A DNA stretch of 64,000 bases from Neolewinella persica DSM 23188 (GTDB taxonomy: Bacteria > Bacteroidota > Bacteroidia > Chitinophagales > Saprospiraceae). The stretch spans positions 29,909-93,908 of the forward strand of contig NZ_KB890438.1 of the NCBI RefSeq assembly GCF_000373105.1, written 5' to 3'. The notes beneath the pieces were generated by a model. That model was not told the origin of the DNA. It worked only from the letters and a program-made list of their open reading frames with translations, and searched no databases. Shown one piece after another: positions 26,230 through 33,892 of the stretch (positions are counted from its first letter, which is position 1; each line of letters opens with the position of its first letter). A program made the position numbers and the translations under genes.

Positions 26230-27261
26230 TTATTGATTGTTAAATTCGTGGTACGCCGCGTTGATCTCAGTGGCGTAGTCTGGTAACAGTTTTTTGAATT
26301 TGTTGATAGTAGTGCCGAGTGGCGCGAAGCTGGCACCTCCGGCGGCATTTTTGTGCCCACCTCCACGGAAGTGAGACTTGCAGATCTGCTGCACGTCCAT
26401 CGACCCTTTGGACCGGATGGACATTTTAACAATGGTTGGTTGCTCGTGGATGAAGGCAGCAATCATCATACCCGGCATGCGGAGAACGTAGTTAACAATG
26501 CCCTCGGTATCTCCGCGTTGAATATCAAAGTGTTTGTAATCCTCTTTAGTTAACCAGATAATTCCGGTACGGTACTCGGGGAGGATTTCCATCTGGTTAG
26601 CCAGGCAATGTCCCAGCAGGCGGAGCTGCTTTTCGGTCATGCTGTTCCAGATGTTGTCCTGGATTTTGTAATCATCGGTCCCTGCTTCAAGCAATTTCGC
26701 AACGGTGCGGAAAAGGGCAGGGGAGGTGCTGTATTTGAAACCTCCGGTGTCGGTCAGGATTCCAGTATACAGGCAATCCGCTACGTCACGAGTTACCCAT
26801 CCGGCATGGCCGAGGTCATCGATGAATTTATAGACCATCTCACAAGTGGAACTTGAAGTTGGGTCACTGAACATATGATCGGCAATCGGCTCGGGGAAGA
26901 GGTGGTGGTCGATCATAATGCGCGGCCGGTTGTCCTTATCCAAACCTGCCGCCATCTTGTCGATGCGGTCGAAAGAGTTTAAATCAAGGATGAAAAACAA
27001 ATTGGCTTTGTCAATCGCTGAGCGGGCCTCTTCGGTTTCATCATCATAAATAATGATGTCACTGACCTTAGGCAGGAATGCCAGGAAGTCTGGATAATCC
27101 GAAGGCAAAACAATTTTTACTTGGTGTCCCTGGCTCTTCAGATAATGCGAAAGACCGAGGCTTGAGCCTACAGCATCTCCATCCGGGTTGCGGTGGCTAA
27201 AGATTACAACATCCTTTGGGCTGGATAAGAGGGCTTTTACTTCCTCGATATTTGGTTCCAT
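26230..27261 (-). CDS. nrnA: DHH-family phosphoesterase (NrnA-like nanoRNase/pAp phosphatase)
   Basis: 343 residues. HRNPDGDAVGSS, the DHH motif in MIDHHLFPE and an Asp-containing ILTDTGGF form the bimetal site of the DHH domain. The C-terminal DHHA1 domain has GGGHKNAAGG for substrate binding. The family degrades 2-5 nt RNA and 3'-phosphoadenosine 5'-phosphate in the cytoplasm. First gene of a two-gene operon with the FKBP lipoprotein; promoter probably the TATCTTTG box at 27290-27297. Confidence 0.9.
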   Translation of the reverse strand: MEPNIEEVKALLSSPKDVVIFSHRNPDGDAVGSSLGLSHYLKSQGHQVKIVLPSDYPDFLAFLPKVSDIIIYDDETEEARSAIDKANLFFILDLNSFDRIDKMAAGLDKDNRPRIMIDHHLFPEPIADHMFSDPTSSSTCEMVYKFIDDLGHAGWVTRDVADCLYTGILTDTGGFKYSTSPALFRTVAKLLEAGTDDYKIQDNIWNSMTEKQLRLLGHCLANQMEILPEYRTGIIWLTKEDYKHFDIQRGDTEGIVNYVLRMPGMMIAAFIHEQPTIVKMSIRSKGSMDVQQICKSHFRGGGHKNAAGGASFAPLGTTINKFKKLLPDYATEINAAYHEFNNQ

Positions 27262-27289
27262 GGTAGGCGATATGGCTCAAAAAGAGGCG

Positions 27290-27297
27290 CAAAGATA
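27290..27297 (-). promoter_or_regulatory. -7 box TATCTTTG (minus strand)
   Basis: Full match to TAnnTTTG, 28 nt before the NrnA-like start. Confidence 0.6.
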
Positions 27298-27403
27298 GTC
27301 AAAGAGTCAGATAGTCAGATAGTCAAATAGTATGGCTGTGCTCGCTAGCGCTCGTGCGGCAGCTACTATCTGACTGTTTGACTATCTGACTATTTGACTA
27401 ATA
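27297..27403. repeat. Inverted AGTCAAAT/AGTCAGAT word array
   Basis: AGTCAAAGAGTCAGATAGTC words at 27297-27330 are complementary to the GACTGTTTGACTATCTGACTATTTGAC stretch near 27370-27400. The core is TGCTCGCTAGCGCTCGTGCGGCAGC. It lies between the divergent NrnA-like and ndk genes, inside their promoter region. Confidence 0.85.
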
Positions 27404-27406
27404 GAC

Positions 27407-27414
27407 TACCTTTG
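27407..27414 (+). promoter_or_regulatory. -7 box TACCTTTG of ndk
   Basis: Full match to TAnnTTTG, 32 nt before the ndk start; TTTG words of the array lie upstream but at 10 and 26 nt, not the usual 19. Confidence 0.6.
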
Positions 27415-27446
27415 CGGCCTCAAAACCAAAAAAAACAAATTGCCCC

Positions 27447-27869
27447 ATGGCTACTAACCGCACCTTCACGATGATTAAGCCCGACGCCGTACGCAATGGC
27501 CACATCGGCGCTATCCTTAACCAGATCAATGCTGGCGGCTTCCGCATCGTTGCGATGAAGTACACTAAACTCAGCGCTGAAAAGGCGGGTGAGTTTTACG
27601 CAGTACACAAACAGCGTCCGTTTTACGGCGAACTCGTTGAGTTCATGAGCAGTGGTCCCATCGTAGCCGCTATCCTGGAAAAGGACAATGCTGTTGCCGA
27701 TTTCCGTACACTTATCGGTGCTACTAACCCAGCTGAAGCTGCGGAAGGTACCATCCGTAAGAACTTTGCTACCAGCATAGGCGAGAACGCCGTTCATGGT
27801 TCCGACAGTGATGAGAACGCTGCCATCGAAGGCGGCTTCCACTTTGCCGGTACCGAGACCTTCGCTTAA
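27447..27869 (+). CDS. ndk: Nucleoside diphosphate kinase
   Basis: 140 residues, the standard length. [16 protein letters not shown] is the N-terminal nucleotide-binding part, and [15 protein letters not shown] contains the phosphorylated histidine. The enzyme equalises NTP/NDP pools. ATG at 27447 with a TACCTTTG box upstream; a GGTTGTC word array follows the stop. Confidence 0.96.
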   Translation: MATNRTFTMIKPDAVRNGHIGAILNQINAGGFRIVAMKYTKLSAEKAGEFYAVHKQRPFYGELVEFMSSGPIVAAILEKDNAVADFRTLIGATNPAEAAEGTIRKNFATSIGENAVHGSDSDENAAIEGGFHFAGTETFA

Positions 27870-27871
27870 AG

Positions 27872-27955
27872 TCAGTTATCGGGTTGTCCGGTTGTCGGTT
27901 GCCTAAGAGATAACTGACAACCGGACAACCGGACAACTTGACAACCCGAAAACTT
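27872..27955. repeat. Inverted GGTTGTCCGGTTGTC word array
   Basis: GTTATCGGGTTGTCCGGTTGTC on the left pairs with GACAACCGGACAACCGGACAAC on the right around GCCTAAGAGATAAC. It follows ndk and runs into the TTG start of the heptose kinase gene. Confidence 0.85.
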
Positions 27956-28913
27956 GATCATTAATTTCTTCTCCCTCCGCATCCTAGTCGTCGGTGACGT
28001 CATGATCGACCGTTATTTAGACGGTCGGGTGGAACGGATCAGCCCCGAGGCTCCGGTTCCGGTGATGCGCCTTGGAGAAGAAGAAAACCGGCTGGGTGGA
28101 GCCGCGAACGTAGCCCTCAATCTCAAAGCTTTGGGGGCAACACCGCTGCTGGCCGGATTGGTCGGAGCGGACGAAAACGGAAAAGTATTCCGAAGCCTGT
28201 TGGCTGACCACGGTATATCGGATGAATTGATCGTTACGGATGAAAGCCGAACGACAACGGTCAAAACCAGATTGGTAGCCAGTGGACAACAATTGCTGCG
28301 GGTTGACCGGGAAGACACGCACGATGTGCAGGGCGCGGCCGCAGGTGCATTACAAGAACGAATAGCAGGGATGCTGACCTCAGGGAAAGTCGATCTGCTG
28401 CTGTTCCAGGACTATAATAAAGGCGCACTCTCTGCCGAACTCATTGGAAGCATCAGTATTGTTGCTGCAACTTGCCAGGTGCCTACGGCGGTAGACCCCA
28501 AAGACAAGAATTTCTGGTCTTTTACCGGATGTTCGCTTTTCAAGCCTAACCTGCGGGAGATCCAGCAGCAGGCAAATTTCCCCATCCGTCCGGTATTGGC
28601 GGACCTCGACCGAGCGGCCAGCTTTATTTTTGGCAAGCTACAGTGTGCTGCCGTAATGGTGACACTTAGCGAGCACGGGATTTACGTACACAACGGCAAA
28701 ACTTCTGCCATTTATCCCACAAATGCCCGCAAGGTCCGCGACGTTAGCGGAGCGGGCGATACCGTCATCAGTGTGGCGGCCTGTGGTCTTGCTTCGGGGC
28801 TTTCACTTGCTGAGATCGCCCAGCTGGCCAACCTTGCCGGTGCACAGGTGATTGCTAAGAGTGGGGTGGTGGCGGTTGATCTGGAGGAGTTACTAGCAGA
28901 AGAGAAAAAGTAG
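27954..28913 (+). CDS. rfaE1: D-glycero-beta-D-manno-heptose-7-phosphate kinase (PfkB family)
   Basis: 319 residues starting at TTG 27954; no earlier ATG exists, and the family's N-terminal strand LRILVVGDVMIDRY is complete from this start. ISPEAPVPV and LGGAANVALNL are the substrate-binding segments of HldE/RfaE domain I; VSGAGDTV is the PfkB catalytic motif with the general-base aspartate. Only the kinase half is present, so the nucleotidyltransferase would be separate. Role: ADP-heptose synthesis for the LPS core. A GC-element copy (28329-28351) lies in frame and encodes GAAAGA. Confidence 0.85.
   Translation: MIINFFSLRILVVGDVMIDRYLDGRVERISPEAPVPVMRLGEEENRLGGAANVALNLKALGATPLLAGLVGADENGKVFRSLLADHGISDELIVTDESRTTTVKTRLVASGQQLLRVDREDTHDVQGAAAGALQERIAGMLTSGKVDLLLFQDYNKGALSAELIGSISIVAATCQVPTAVDPKDKNFWSFTGCSLFKPNLREIQQQANFPIRPVLADLDRAASFIFGKLQCAAVMVTLSEHGIYVHNGKTSAIYPTNARKVRDVSGAGDTVISVAACGLASGLSLAEIAQLANLAGAQVIAKSGVVAVDLEELLAEEKK
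28329..28351 (+). repeat. Dispersed GC element, copy 5 (inside rfaE1, sense)
   Basis: CAGGGCGCGGCCGCAGGTGC; full match; translated as QGAAAGA at about residue 126 of the kinase. Confidence 0.9.
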
Positions 28914-28965
28914 GGTTGTCGTAAATATGTAGAAGTACGACAATTCCCCGCTCCTACGTTTCTTT

Positions 28966-28989
28966 CCCTGCACCTGCGACCCCGCCCAA
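28966..28989 (-). repeat. Dispersed GC element, copy 6
   Basis: CCTGCACCTGCGACCCCGCC; minus orientation, intergenic. Confidence 0.8.
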
Positions 28990-29141
28990 ATAGTGAAGGA
29001 GAGAATTATTGAATGAAACAGTAGGCCCCGCACCTAACGTTCGCGTCTCTATACTTGCTCACCATAGCGAACAAGCGTAGCGCAGTAGATTTTTCAAGCG
29101 ATTGCTTTTTTTTCATTCACCATTCTTCCATTCGCTACTCC

Positions 29142-29160
29142 CCCTGCACCTACGGCCAAA
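29142..29160 (-). repeat. Dispersed GC element, copy 7 (degenerate half)
   Basis: CCCTGCACCTACGGCC; only the GCACCTRCGGCC half is recognisable. Confidence 0.4.
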
Positions 29161-29164
29161 AACC

Positions 29165-30250
29165 TTACACAAAATCTTCTGGCTTAGGCTTACCCGGTGA
29201 CGCCTCCGGCGGAGCTTCATCGCTCCGCTTTGTGCCGCACTTGGTGCAGAATTTATCGTTATCCTGTAAAGTATTACCGCAATTACTGCACTGGTTCTCG
29301 TTCGGCGTGCTGCCGTCTTCAAAAACGTGAGATACCGCATTGCCGCAGTTGACACAAAAGCTTTCCCGGCCATTCAGCGAAGCACTACAATAGCCGCATT
29401 TATAGGGGTTATCCTGATTTACCACGGGCTTTCGCTCCATGATCCGCTGCAAATCACCCGTCTTGATCCAGGCAAAAAACTGCGCCGCCCGAATAACGTA
29501 GGGTGGGTGCGTCATGTCCGTAAGCAGCAACCACTTGATGATCTTATTGTAAGTGTCGTAATTGAATTGATCGAAATCATGGGCCTGAGATTTGAAGGCA
29601 TCTACATCAATCTTATCGTAGTACCTAAGTGGTTGCCCCGCCAGCTTGATGATCGCCGAAGTGGCTGCGTCGGTGTCCTGACAGCAAAGCAGACCGGCAC
29701 GATCCGAGGAAAACGCGGCCATTCTTTGCCAGTTCGCCACCGCCATCTGTACACCTGCGGCCAGCAACTGACCAACGCCCAACGGAAATATATCGAGTGC
29801 CTGCGCGAACATTGGCAATACGATTGCCACCTGATAATACAGGATGTTGTCGCTCTTTACGTAATGCAGTTGGGTGCCGAAAACAAACAGCAACTCCTCC
29901 GTAGTCAGCTGGTCTATCATCTGTGAACTGATGATGATCATCGGTTTTTCTACCCCGACGGTTATCGCTTCCTTATCGCCGTAAGTAATGAAAAGCTCAG
30001 GAATGTCCTTAACCTCCAGAATCCGACAGGCTTCGAGGAACAACTCATGAACTTCCGGGAAGTTTACGTCTGTTACCTTAAGGCAACTACCCGTGAACAT
30101 GATCCGGTAATAGGTTTCCACACCTAGTTCAGATATCTTTCGCATCAACGCCGGAAACCCCGGCGTTTTCTTCATCGTAATCAGCGCCTGCCGATCAAAA
30201 GGGTGCTGGTATTCGTACGGGGTAAGGCGATCTAGGGTGATGCGATCCAT
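29165..30250 (-). CDS. M48-like pseudo-protease with two zinc ribbons
   Basis: 361 residues. The region about 25-270 follows the M48 peptidase plan: TEELLFVFGTQLHYVKSD at the zinc helix, SSDRAGLL at the third-ligand helix, and MTHPPYVIRAAQF near its end. But the HExxH motif reads TQLHY (126-130) and the third-ligand Glu is Ala179, so no catalytic zinc site remains. Two C-terminal zinc ribbons follow, with CxxC pairs at Cys285/288...299/302 and Cys321/324...335/338. No signal peptide or obvious membrane helix apart from a moderately hydrophobic stretch at about 140-175. It lies upstream of PspC-like and near EAD/LRR genes on other units; probably a binding or regulatory protein. Confidence 0.75.
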   Translation of the reverse strand: MDRITLDRLTPYEYQHPFDRQALITMKKTPGFPALMRKISELGVETYYRIMFTGSCLKVTDVNFPEVHELFLEACRILEVKDIPELFITYGDKEAITVGVEKPMIIISSQMIDQLTTEELLFVFGTQLHYVKSDNILYYQVAIVLPMFAQALDIFPLGVGQLLAAGVQMAVANWQRMAAFSSDRAGLLCCQDTDAATSAIIKLAGQPLRYYDKIDVDAFKSQAHDFDQFNYDTYNKIIKWLLLTDMTHPPYVIRAAQFFAWIKTGDLQRIMERKPVVNQDNPYKCGYCSASLNGRESFCVNCGNAVSHVFEDGSTPNENQCSNCGNTLQDNDKFCTKCGTKRSDEAPPEASPGKPKPEDFV

Positions 30251-30252
30251 AG

Positions 30253-30420
30253 TTTTCAGTTTTCAGTACACAGGGTTCAGTATTCAGGGTTCAGTACTTA
30301 GGTCTGGGCAACTCTAATAATTAGGAGTCAGGTAAACAGGAAGGTTGAATACCCGCTCCTGAAATCTGACTACTAAATCCTGAGTACTGACCACTGATCC
30401 CTGAAACCTGACTGCTTAAC
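30253..30420. repeat. TTCAGTA / CCTGAAAC inverted word array
   Basis: TTCAGTACACAGGGTTCAGT words (30255-30300) are opposed by CTGAAATCTGAC, CCTGAGTACTGAC and CCTGAAACCTGAC words (30358-30413). It fills the space between the M48-like gene and the PspC gene. Confidence 0.75.
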
Positions 30421-30750
30421 CTAAAGCCCGTTGCCGCAACTCTGGCAGAATTTGTTTGACGGAGAATTTTTGGTGCCGCAATTGCCACAGAATACAGTAC
30501 CCGTATTGGTCGCAGTTGGGCCGTTGCCACCGAGGGAACCTGGTTGTTGCCCAGGTGGAAGTTCATTCGCTTTAGGAATAGCCGCTGCACCAACGATGTA
30601 GGCTATAGCAACTGGGATCGTTCCAATGACGGTGAAAATACAGATAAGGATGACCCCGATACGGACGATCCACGGATCAATGTTCATCTGTTTTGCGAGT
30701 CCGCCGCAGACACCTGCGATGATACCATTCTGTCGTTCGAGTTTACTCAT
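30421..30750 (-). CDS. PspC-domain protein with C-terminal zinc ribbon
   Basis: 109 residues from ATG 30750 (the frame extends to 30804, but those residues are not PspC-like). QNGIIAGVCGGLAKQMNID is the PspC signature start, followed by a membrane helix (VILICIFTVIGTIPVAIAY). A Pro/Gly-rich linker leads to a zinc ribbon, FCGNCG...FCQSCG. PspC proteins sit in the inner membrane and sense or respond to envelope stress; the ribbon suggests a cytoplasmic partner or nucleic-acid contact. It shares the zinc-ribbon style of the neighbouring M48-like protein. Confidence 0.85.
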   Translation of the reverse strand: MSKLERQNGIIAGVCGGLAKQMNIDPWIVRIGVILICIFTVIGTIPVAIAYIVGAAAIPKANELPPGQQPGSLGGNGPTATNTGTVFCGNCGTKNSPSNKFCQSCGNGL

Positions 30751-30768
30751 GGAAGTTTTGGGTTTTTT

Positions 30769-30776
30769 ACAAGATA
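30769..30776 (-). promoter_or_regulatory. -7-like box TATCTTGT of PspC gene
   Basis: TATCTTGT on the minus strand, 18 nt before ATG 30750, supporting that start. Confidence 0.4.
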
Positions 30777-30782
30777 GAAATT

Positions 30783-31748
30783 CTAGTTTAAAATCAAGTG
30801 GCAACTTGGTTTTGCTCGTCGAAAAGCCGGCAGGTCAACTATTTTTCCACGGCTACAGACAACGGAGCTCAGATCTGGTAACGCTACCAGCGGCTGCAGC
30901 GTCTGCACCCTTGTGTTACGAATGTCGAGCTTGCGAAGACCTCTCACTGTCGTCAATGGCCCCAGATCCGCTATCGGTGTTCCGTTCAACAACAGGGTTT
31001 GAATGGAGGCCATGTGCCGTAGTGGCTCTATGTCCTGGATCTGCGGATTGTTACTCAGGTCAATAGTTTTCAGGCCAAGAATTCGTTGGAGTTGCTTTTC
31101 GCCCACTTTGCCGAAGTGGCCAATTTCATTAATGAGTGCTTTTCGCCAGGCCGGTGGTAAGCCGTCCCACCAGGATTGTAAATCTCCCCCCGGTTCCGGG
31201 CGATCAGCTGAATTTCGGGCTGCGGCGGCGCCAGGATATTCCAATGGGGAAATTTTGGTGAAAAAATCGCGGCGTTTTTTCTCTTCCAGGGCCCGTCGTT
31301 TGAGGTCCTCCCGCAGGTTATTCATCAGCCGTTCCGTTTCCAGTACGTACTTGCCTTTAGGATAGCGACGGAAGTAGTCCTCGTAAACCTCCATACTGTT
31401 GGCCTCCAGGGCTTTTTCCCAGGCGACCTCTTCTTCCACCTCTTCGAGGTAGGCGGAAAATACGGTGTAATCGTCAAGGTTGTTGATGACGCGCAGCAAA
31501 CCCTGGCTGACCCTGGCTACGGCGAGGTTGTGGTTGTCCCTGGTGATCAGATTGGCCAGGAAATCGCGTTGAGCAGTTGCCAGGTTGCCAGAAAGTACCA
31601 CGACTTGTCCCTGTAAGTTCTCCACTTCATGTATCCCTTCGGGATGCCTTTTTCGGCAATCCGCCAGCCAGATAATGAGTTTACTGGTGGCGTCCTCCGC
31701 CTGTCCGGCGGCGATAAGTTGGAGTAATTCCTGAAGGCAGCTGTTCAT
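30783..31748 (-). CDS. Effector-associated-domain-like/LRR protein
   Basis: 321 residues. Residues 1 to about 95 (LIAAGQAEDATSKL...QRDFLANLITRDNHNLAVARVSQGLLRVINNLD) have the helical pattern of EAD11-type effector-associated domains, adaptors of bacterial conflict and signalling systems. About 95-165 is charged and helical, with YFRRYPKGKYV like a TPR repeat. From about 230 there are leucine-rich repeats (LKTIDLSNNPQIQDIEPL, LLLNGTPIADLGPL, LRKLDIRNT) of the internalin type. No signal peptide, so cytoplasmic. An EAD normally recruits a partner carrying a like domain; none is next door. The EAD call is by pattern only. Confidence 0.65.
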   Translation of the reverse strand: MNSCLQELLQLIAAGQAEDATSKLIIWLADCRKRHPEGIHEVENLQGQVVVLSGNLATAQRDFLANLITRDNHNLAVARVSQGLLRVINNLDDYTVFSAYLEEVEEEVAWEKALEANSMEVYEDYFRRYPKGKYVLETERLMNNLREDLKRRALEEKKRRDFFTKISPLEYPGAAAARNSADRPEPGGDLQSWWDGLPPAWRKALINEIGHFGKVGEKQLQRILGLKTIDLSNNPQIQDIEPLRHMASIQTLLLNGTPIADLGPLTTVRGLRKLDIRNTRVQTLQPLVALPDLSSVVCSRGKIVDLPAFRRAKPSCHLILN

Positions 31749-31782
31749 TATGGGTGGTGGTTCTGGGGGATAAATATAAGTA

Positions 31783-31790
31783 GCAAGGTA
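31783..31790 (-). promoter_or_regulatory. -7-like box TACCTTGC of EAD/LRR gene
   Basis: TACCTTGC on the minus strand, 34 nt before ATG 31748. Confidence 0.4.
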
Positions 31791-31796
31791 GATATT

Positions 31797-31825
31797 CAGG
31801 GCGGGGCCGCAGGTGCAAAGTAAGG
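31797..31825 (+). repeat. Dispersed GC element, copy 8
   Basis: CAGGGCGGGGCCGCAGGTGC then AAAGTAAGG; intergenic. The same extended form, with AAAGTAAGG, recurs at 51355-51383. Confidence 0.85.
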
Positions 31826-31863
31826 GTTAAAGGGAGTTAGGAACGAAGACAGCCAGCAAGGCC

Positions 31864-32100
31864 CTATTCCTTCTTTCGCTTCGATAACCATTTCGCATTC
31901 TTTCGTTCCAGGTATCCCTCAGCCCGCCAGGTAAAGAAACTGACCAAACCCCCAACCACTAACCAAATGAGGAAATCTACTACCAGTGCAACGGTACTGT
32001 CTCCAAATGCCCAGTCGTGTTCGACCGAGAAAAGCATGATTGTCATGATCAGACTGAAAACAACTGCCTGGATGGCAAGGCGACGGTAGGGGATAGTCAT
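31864..32100 (-). CDS. Small two-helix membrane protein, unknown
   Basis: 78 residues from ATG 32100 (MTIPYRRLAIQ); the frame is open to 32193 but that part is polar and less likely. Two hydrophobic helices (about 8-27 and 35-57) and a basic C-terminus (WRAEGYLERKNAKWLSKRKK) are seen. No family recognised. Confidence 0.6.
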   Translation of the reverse strand: MTIPYRRLAIQAVVFSLIMTIMLFSVEHDWAFGDSTVALVVDFLIWLVVGGLVSFFTWRAEGYLERKNAKWLSKRKKE

Positions 32101-32247
32101 GTTCCGAAGTTTTAGGGGCAATGGTCTGTTCAAATGTAGGACATGTCTGGCAAGCATATAATTTTGTTCTCTCTCACGTTCCCATAGTAACATACTTTCA
32201 CGTGAAAGAAAAACAGGCTACGGGGCAAATTGTCGGATGGATGTAAT

Positions 32248-32255
32248 TACCTTAC
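32248..32255 (+). promoter_or_regulatory. -7-like box TACCTTAC
   Basis: TACCTTAC lies 19 nt before the ATG at 32275. Confidence 0.35.
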
Positions 32256-32274
32256 TACCCACTACCCACCATTT

Positions 32275-32982
32275 ATGTCCTTTCTTACCGGCCAATGGCG
32301 CCGCCTCATCATGGTCAATTACGCTATTGACCCACAAATCCTGCAGCCTTACGTGCCACCAGGTACGGAGCTTGACTTGTGGCAGGGAACCTGCTACGTC
32401 AGCCTGGTAGGCTTTTTATTCAAGGATACGAAGCTGTTGGGCATTCCTATTCCCTTCTACCGGAATTTTGAGGAGGTGAACCTGCGCTTCTACGTCCGCT
32501 ACAACGATCAGGGCGAGTGGAAGCGGGGCGTTACGTTCCTTAGTGAGATTGTCCCGAAGCACATGCTCACATTTGTCGCCAATACAGTGTATAACGAACA
32601 TTATTCCACCAAGCCGATGCGGCATGATTGGTCTTCCGACGGAGAAGAGATGAGGACAAGATACCAATGGAAACACGCCGGCAGCTGGATGTCAGTTTCG
32701 GTAAAGACTGACGTCATCTCCCAGGCCATTACCCCCGGAAGTGAAGCGGAGTTCATTACGGAACATTATTGGGGCTATACGCCTGATGGAAAAGGGCGGA
32801 GTTACGAATACGAGGTACGGCACCCGGTCTGGGAAGTTTATCCCATTCAGTCATTTAAGGTGGACGCCGACTTTGGCGCGCTGTATGGGCCTGACTTTGC
32901 CTTCCTCAATCAAGCAAGACCAACGTCTGTTTTTCTGGCGGAGGGGTCGGAGATTTCTGTGGAAGGGAAGCGGAGGGTTTGA
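32275..32982 (+). CDS. DUF2071 (YqjF-like) protein
   Basis: 235 residues from ATG 32275, chosen because the family begins with a segment like FLTGQWRRLIMVNYAIDPQ. PYVPPGTELDLWQGTCYVSL and YRNFEEVNLRFYVR are typical DUF2071/YqjF segments. The family fold resembles acetoacetate decarboxylase, but the role is unknown. Cytoplasmic; transcribed alone. Confidence 0.8.
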   Translation: MSFLTGQWRRLIMVNYAIDPQILQPYVPPGTELDLWQGTCYVSLVGFLFKDTKLLGIPIPFYRNFEEVNLRFYVRYNDQGEWKRGVTFLSEIVPKHMLTFVANTVYNEHYSTKPMRHDWSSDGEEMRTRYQWKHAGSWMSVSVKTDVISQAITPGSEAEFITEHYWGYTPDGKGRSYEYEVRHPVWEVYPIQSFKVDADFGALYGPDFAFLNQARPTSVFLAEGSEISVEGKRRV

Positions 32983-33183
32983 ATATTGGGCGTTTCGTCT
33001 TTCAGTATTTTGCGTGATACTTTTATCCCACAAAATAGCCTACTCCATATCTCGACAGGCAGGCGTGACGGGGTTTCGCGCCTTTTTTTGCGAGCGTTTA
33101 TTATACCAGGCGAGGCTATAAGTCAGGGACCTTCAGTAGCTCAATAGCGTAACGCGGCATATATTAAGCCTACAAACAAACGC

Positions 33184-33846
33184 CTACTGCTCAAAAGCAA
33201 ACTCAATCACATTAGCCCCCATCCGCAGCGCCGCCTGCCGGATCTCTGGTGGGTCTTTGTGTACCGACTCGTCCTCCCAGCCATCACCCAGGTCACACTG
33301 GAAAGAATAGTAGACGACAAGCCGGTCTTCGTAAAAGATGCCATAGCCGATGGGGGCTTCGCCATCATGCTCGTGGATCTTCGGCAAACCGGTAGGAAAC
33401 TCAAATGTCTGGTGGTAAATTTTGTGGTTAAACGGCAGTTCCACCAGCGCCAAATCCGGGAATACCTGCTCTAAGGCAAGGCGCACGTACGGGTCCATGC
33501 CGTAGTTGTCGTCGATGTGCAAGAAGCCCCCGCCGATGAGGTAATTTCGCAGATTTTCTGCTTCCAGGGCACTGAATACCACGTTGCCGTGGCCAGTCAT
33601 GTGCACCCAGGGATAATTATATAATTCAGCACTACCTACTTCCACAGTACCGTAATCAAGCGCAAAGTTGGTGCCCAGCTGGTCGTTGCAAAAAGCCGCC
33701 AGATTTGGTAAGGCCGTGGGGTTGGAGTACCAGTCTCCGCCACCATTGTATTTGAGCAACCCCAACCGTAACTCAGACGAGGGTGGGGGAGCCGTAGCCA
33801 ACAGGGTGAACACAGACAGTAGGAGGAGAGAGAATAATCTTGGCAT
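33184..33846 (-). CDS. DUF4159 protein, exported
   Basis: 220 residues. N-terminal signal peptide (LFSLLLLSVFTLLATA). LRLGLLKYNGGGDWYSNPTALPNL begins the DUF4159 domain, YPWVHMTGHGNVVF and GGGFLHIDDNYG are its conserved core, which has a glutamine-amidotransferase-like (flavodoxin-like) fold without a clear catalytic cysteine. Function unknown. Its stop is about 50 nt into an intergenic space shared with the DUF2071 gene (convergent). It follows rsmE in the same direction. Confidence 0.82.
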   Translation of the reverse strand: MPRLFSLLLLSVFTLLATAPPPSSELRLGLLKYNGGGDWYSNPTALPNLAAFCNDQLGTNFALDYGTVEVGSAELYNYPWVHMTGHGNVVFSALEAENLRNYLIGGGFLHIDDNYGMDPYVRLALEQVFPDLALVELPFNHKIYHQTFEFPTGLPKIHEHDGEAPIGYGIFYEDRLVVYYSFQCDLGDGWEDESVHKDPPEIRQAALRMGANVIEFAFEQ

Positions 33847-33892
33847 GGTGATAATTATCGGGATGTGTCGGGTTGTCTGGGGTTGTCCGGAC

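Larger units (their letters stand above)
28914..29160. repeat. Intergenic region with GC elements and GAATGAA/TTCATTC words
   Basis: GAAGGAGAGAATTATTGAATGAA (28994-29016) is mirrored by the TTCATTC, ATTCTTCC and ATTCG words at about 29111-29135. CGAACAAGCGTAGCGCAGTA lies in the core and recurs at 52149. No gene is seen. Confidence 0.6.
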
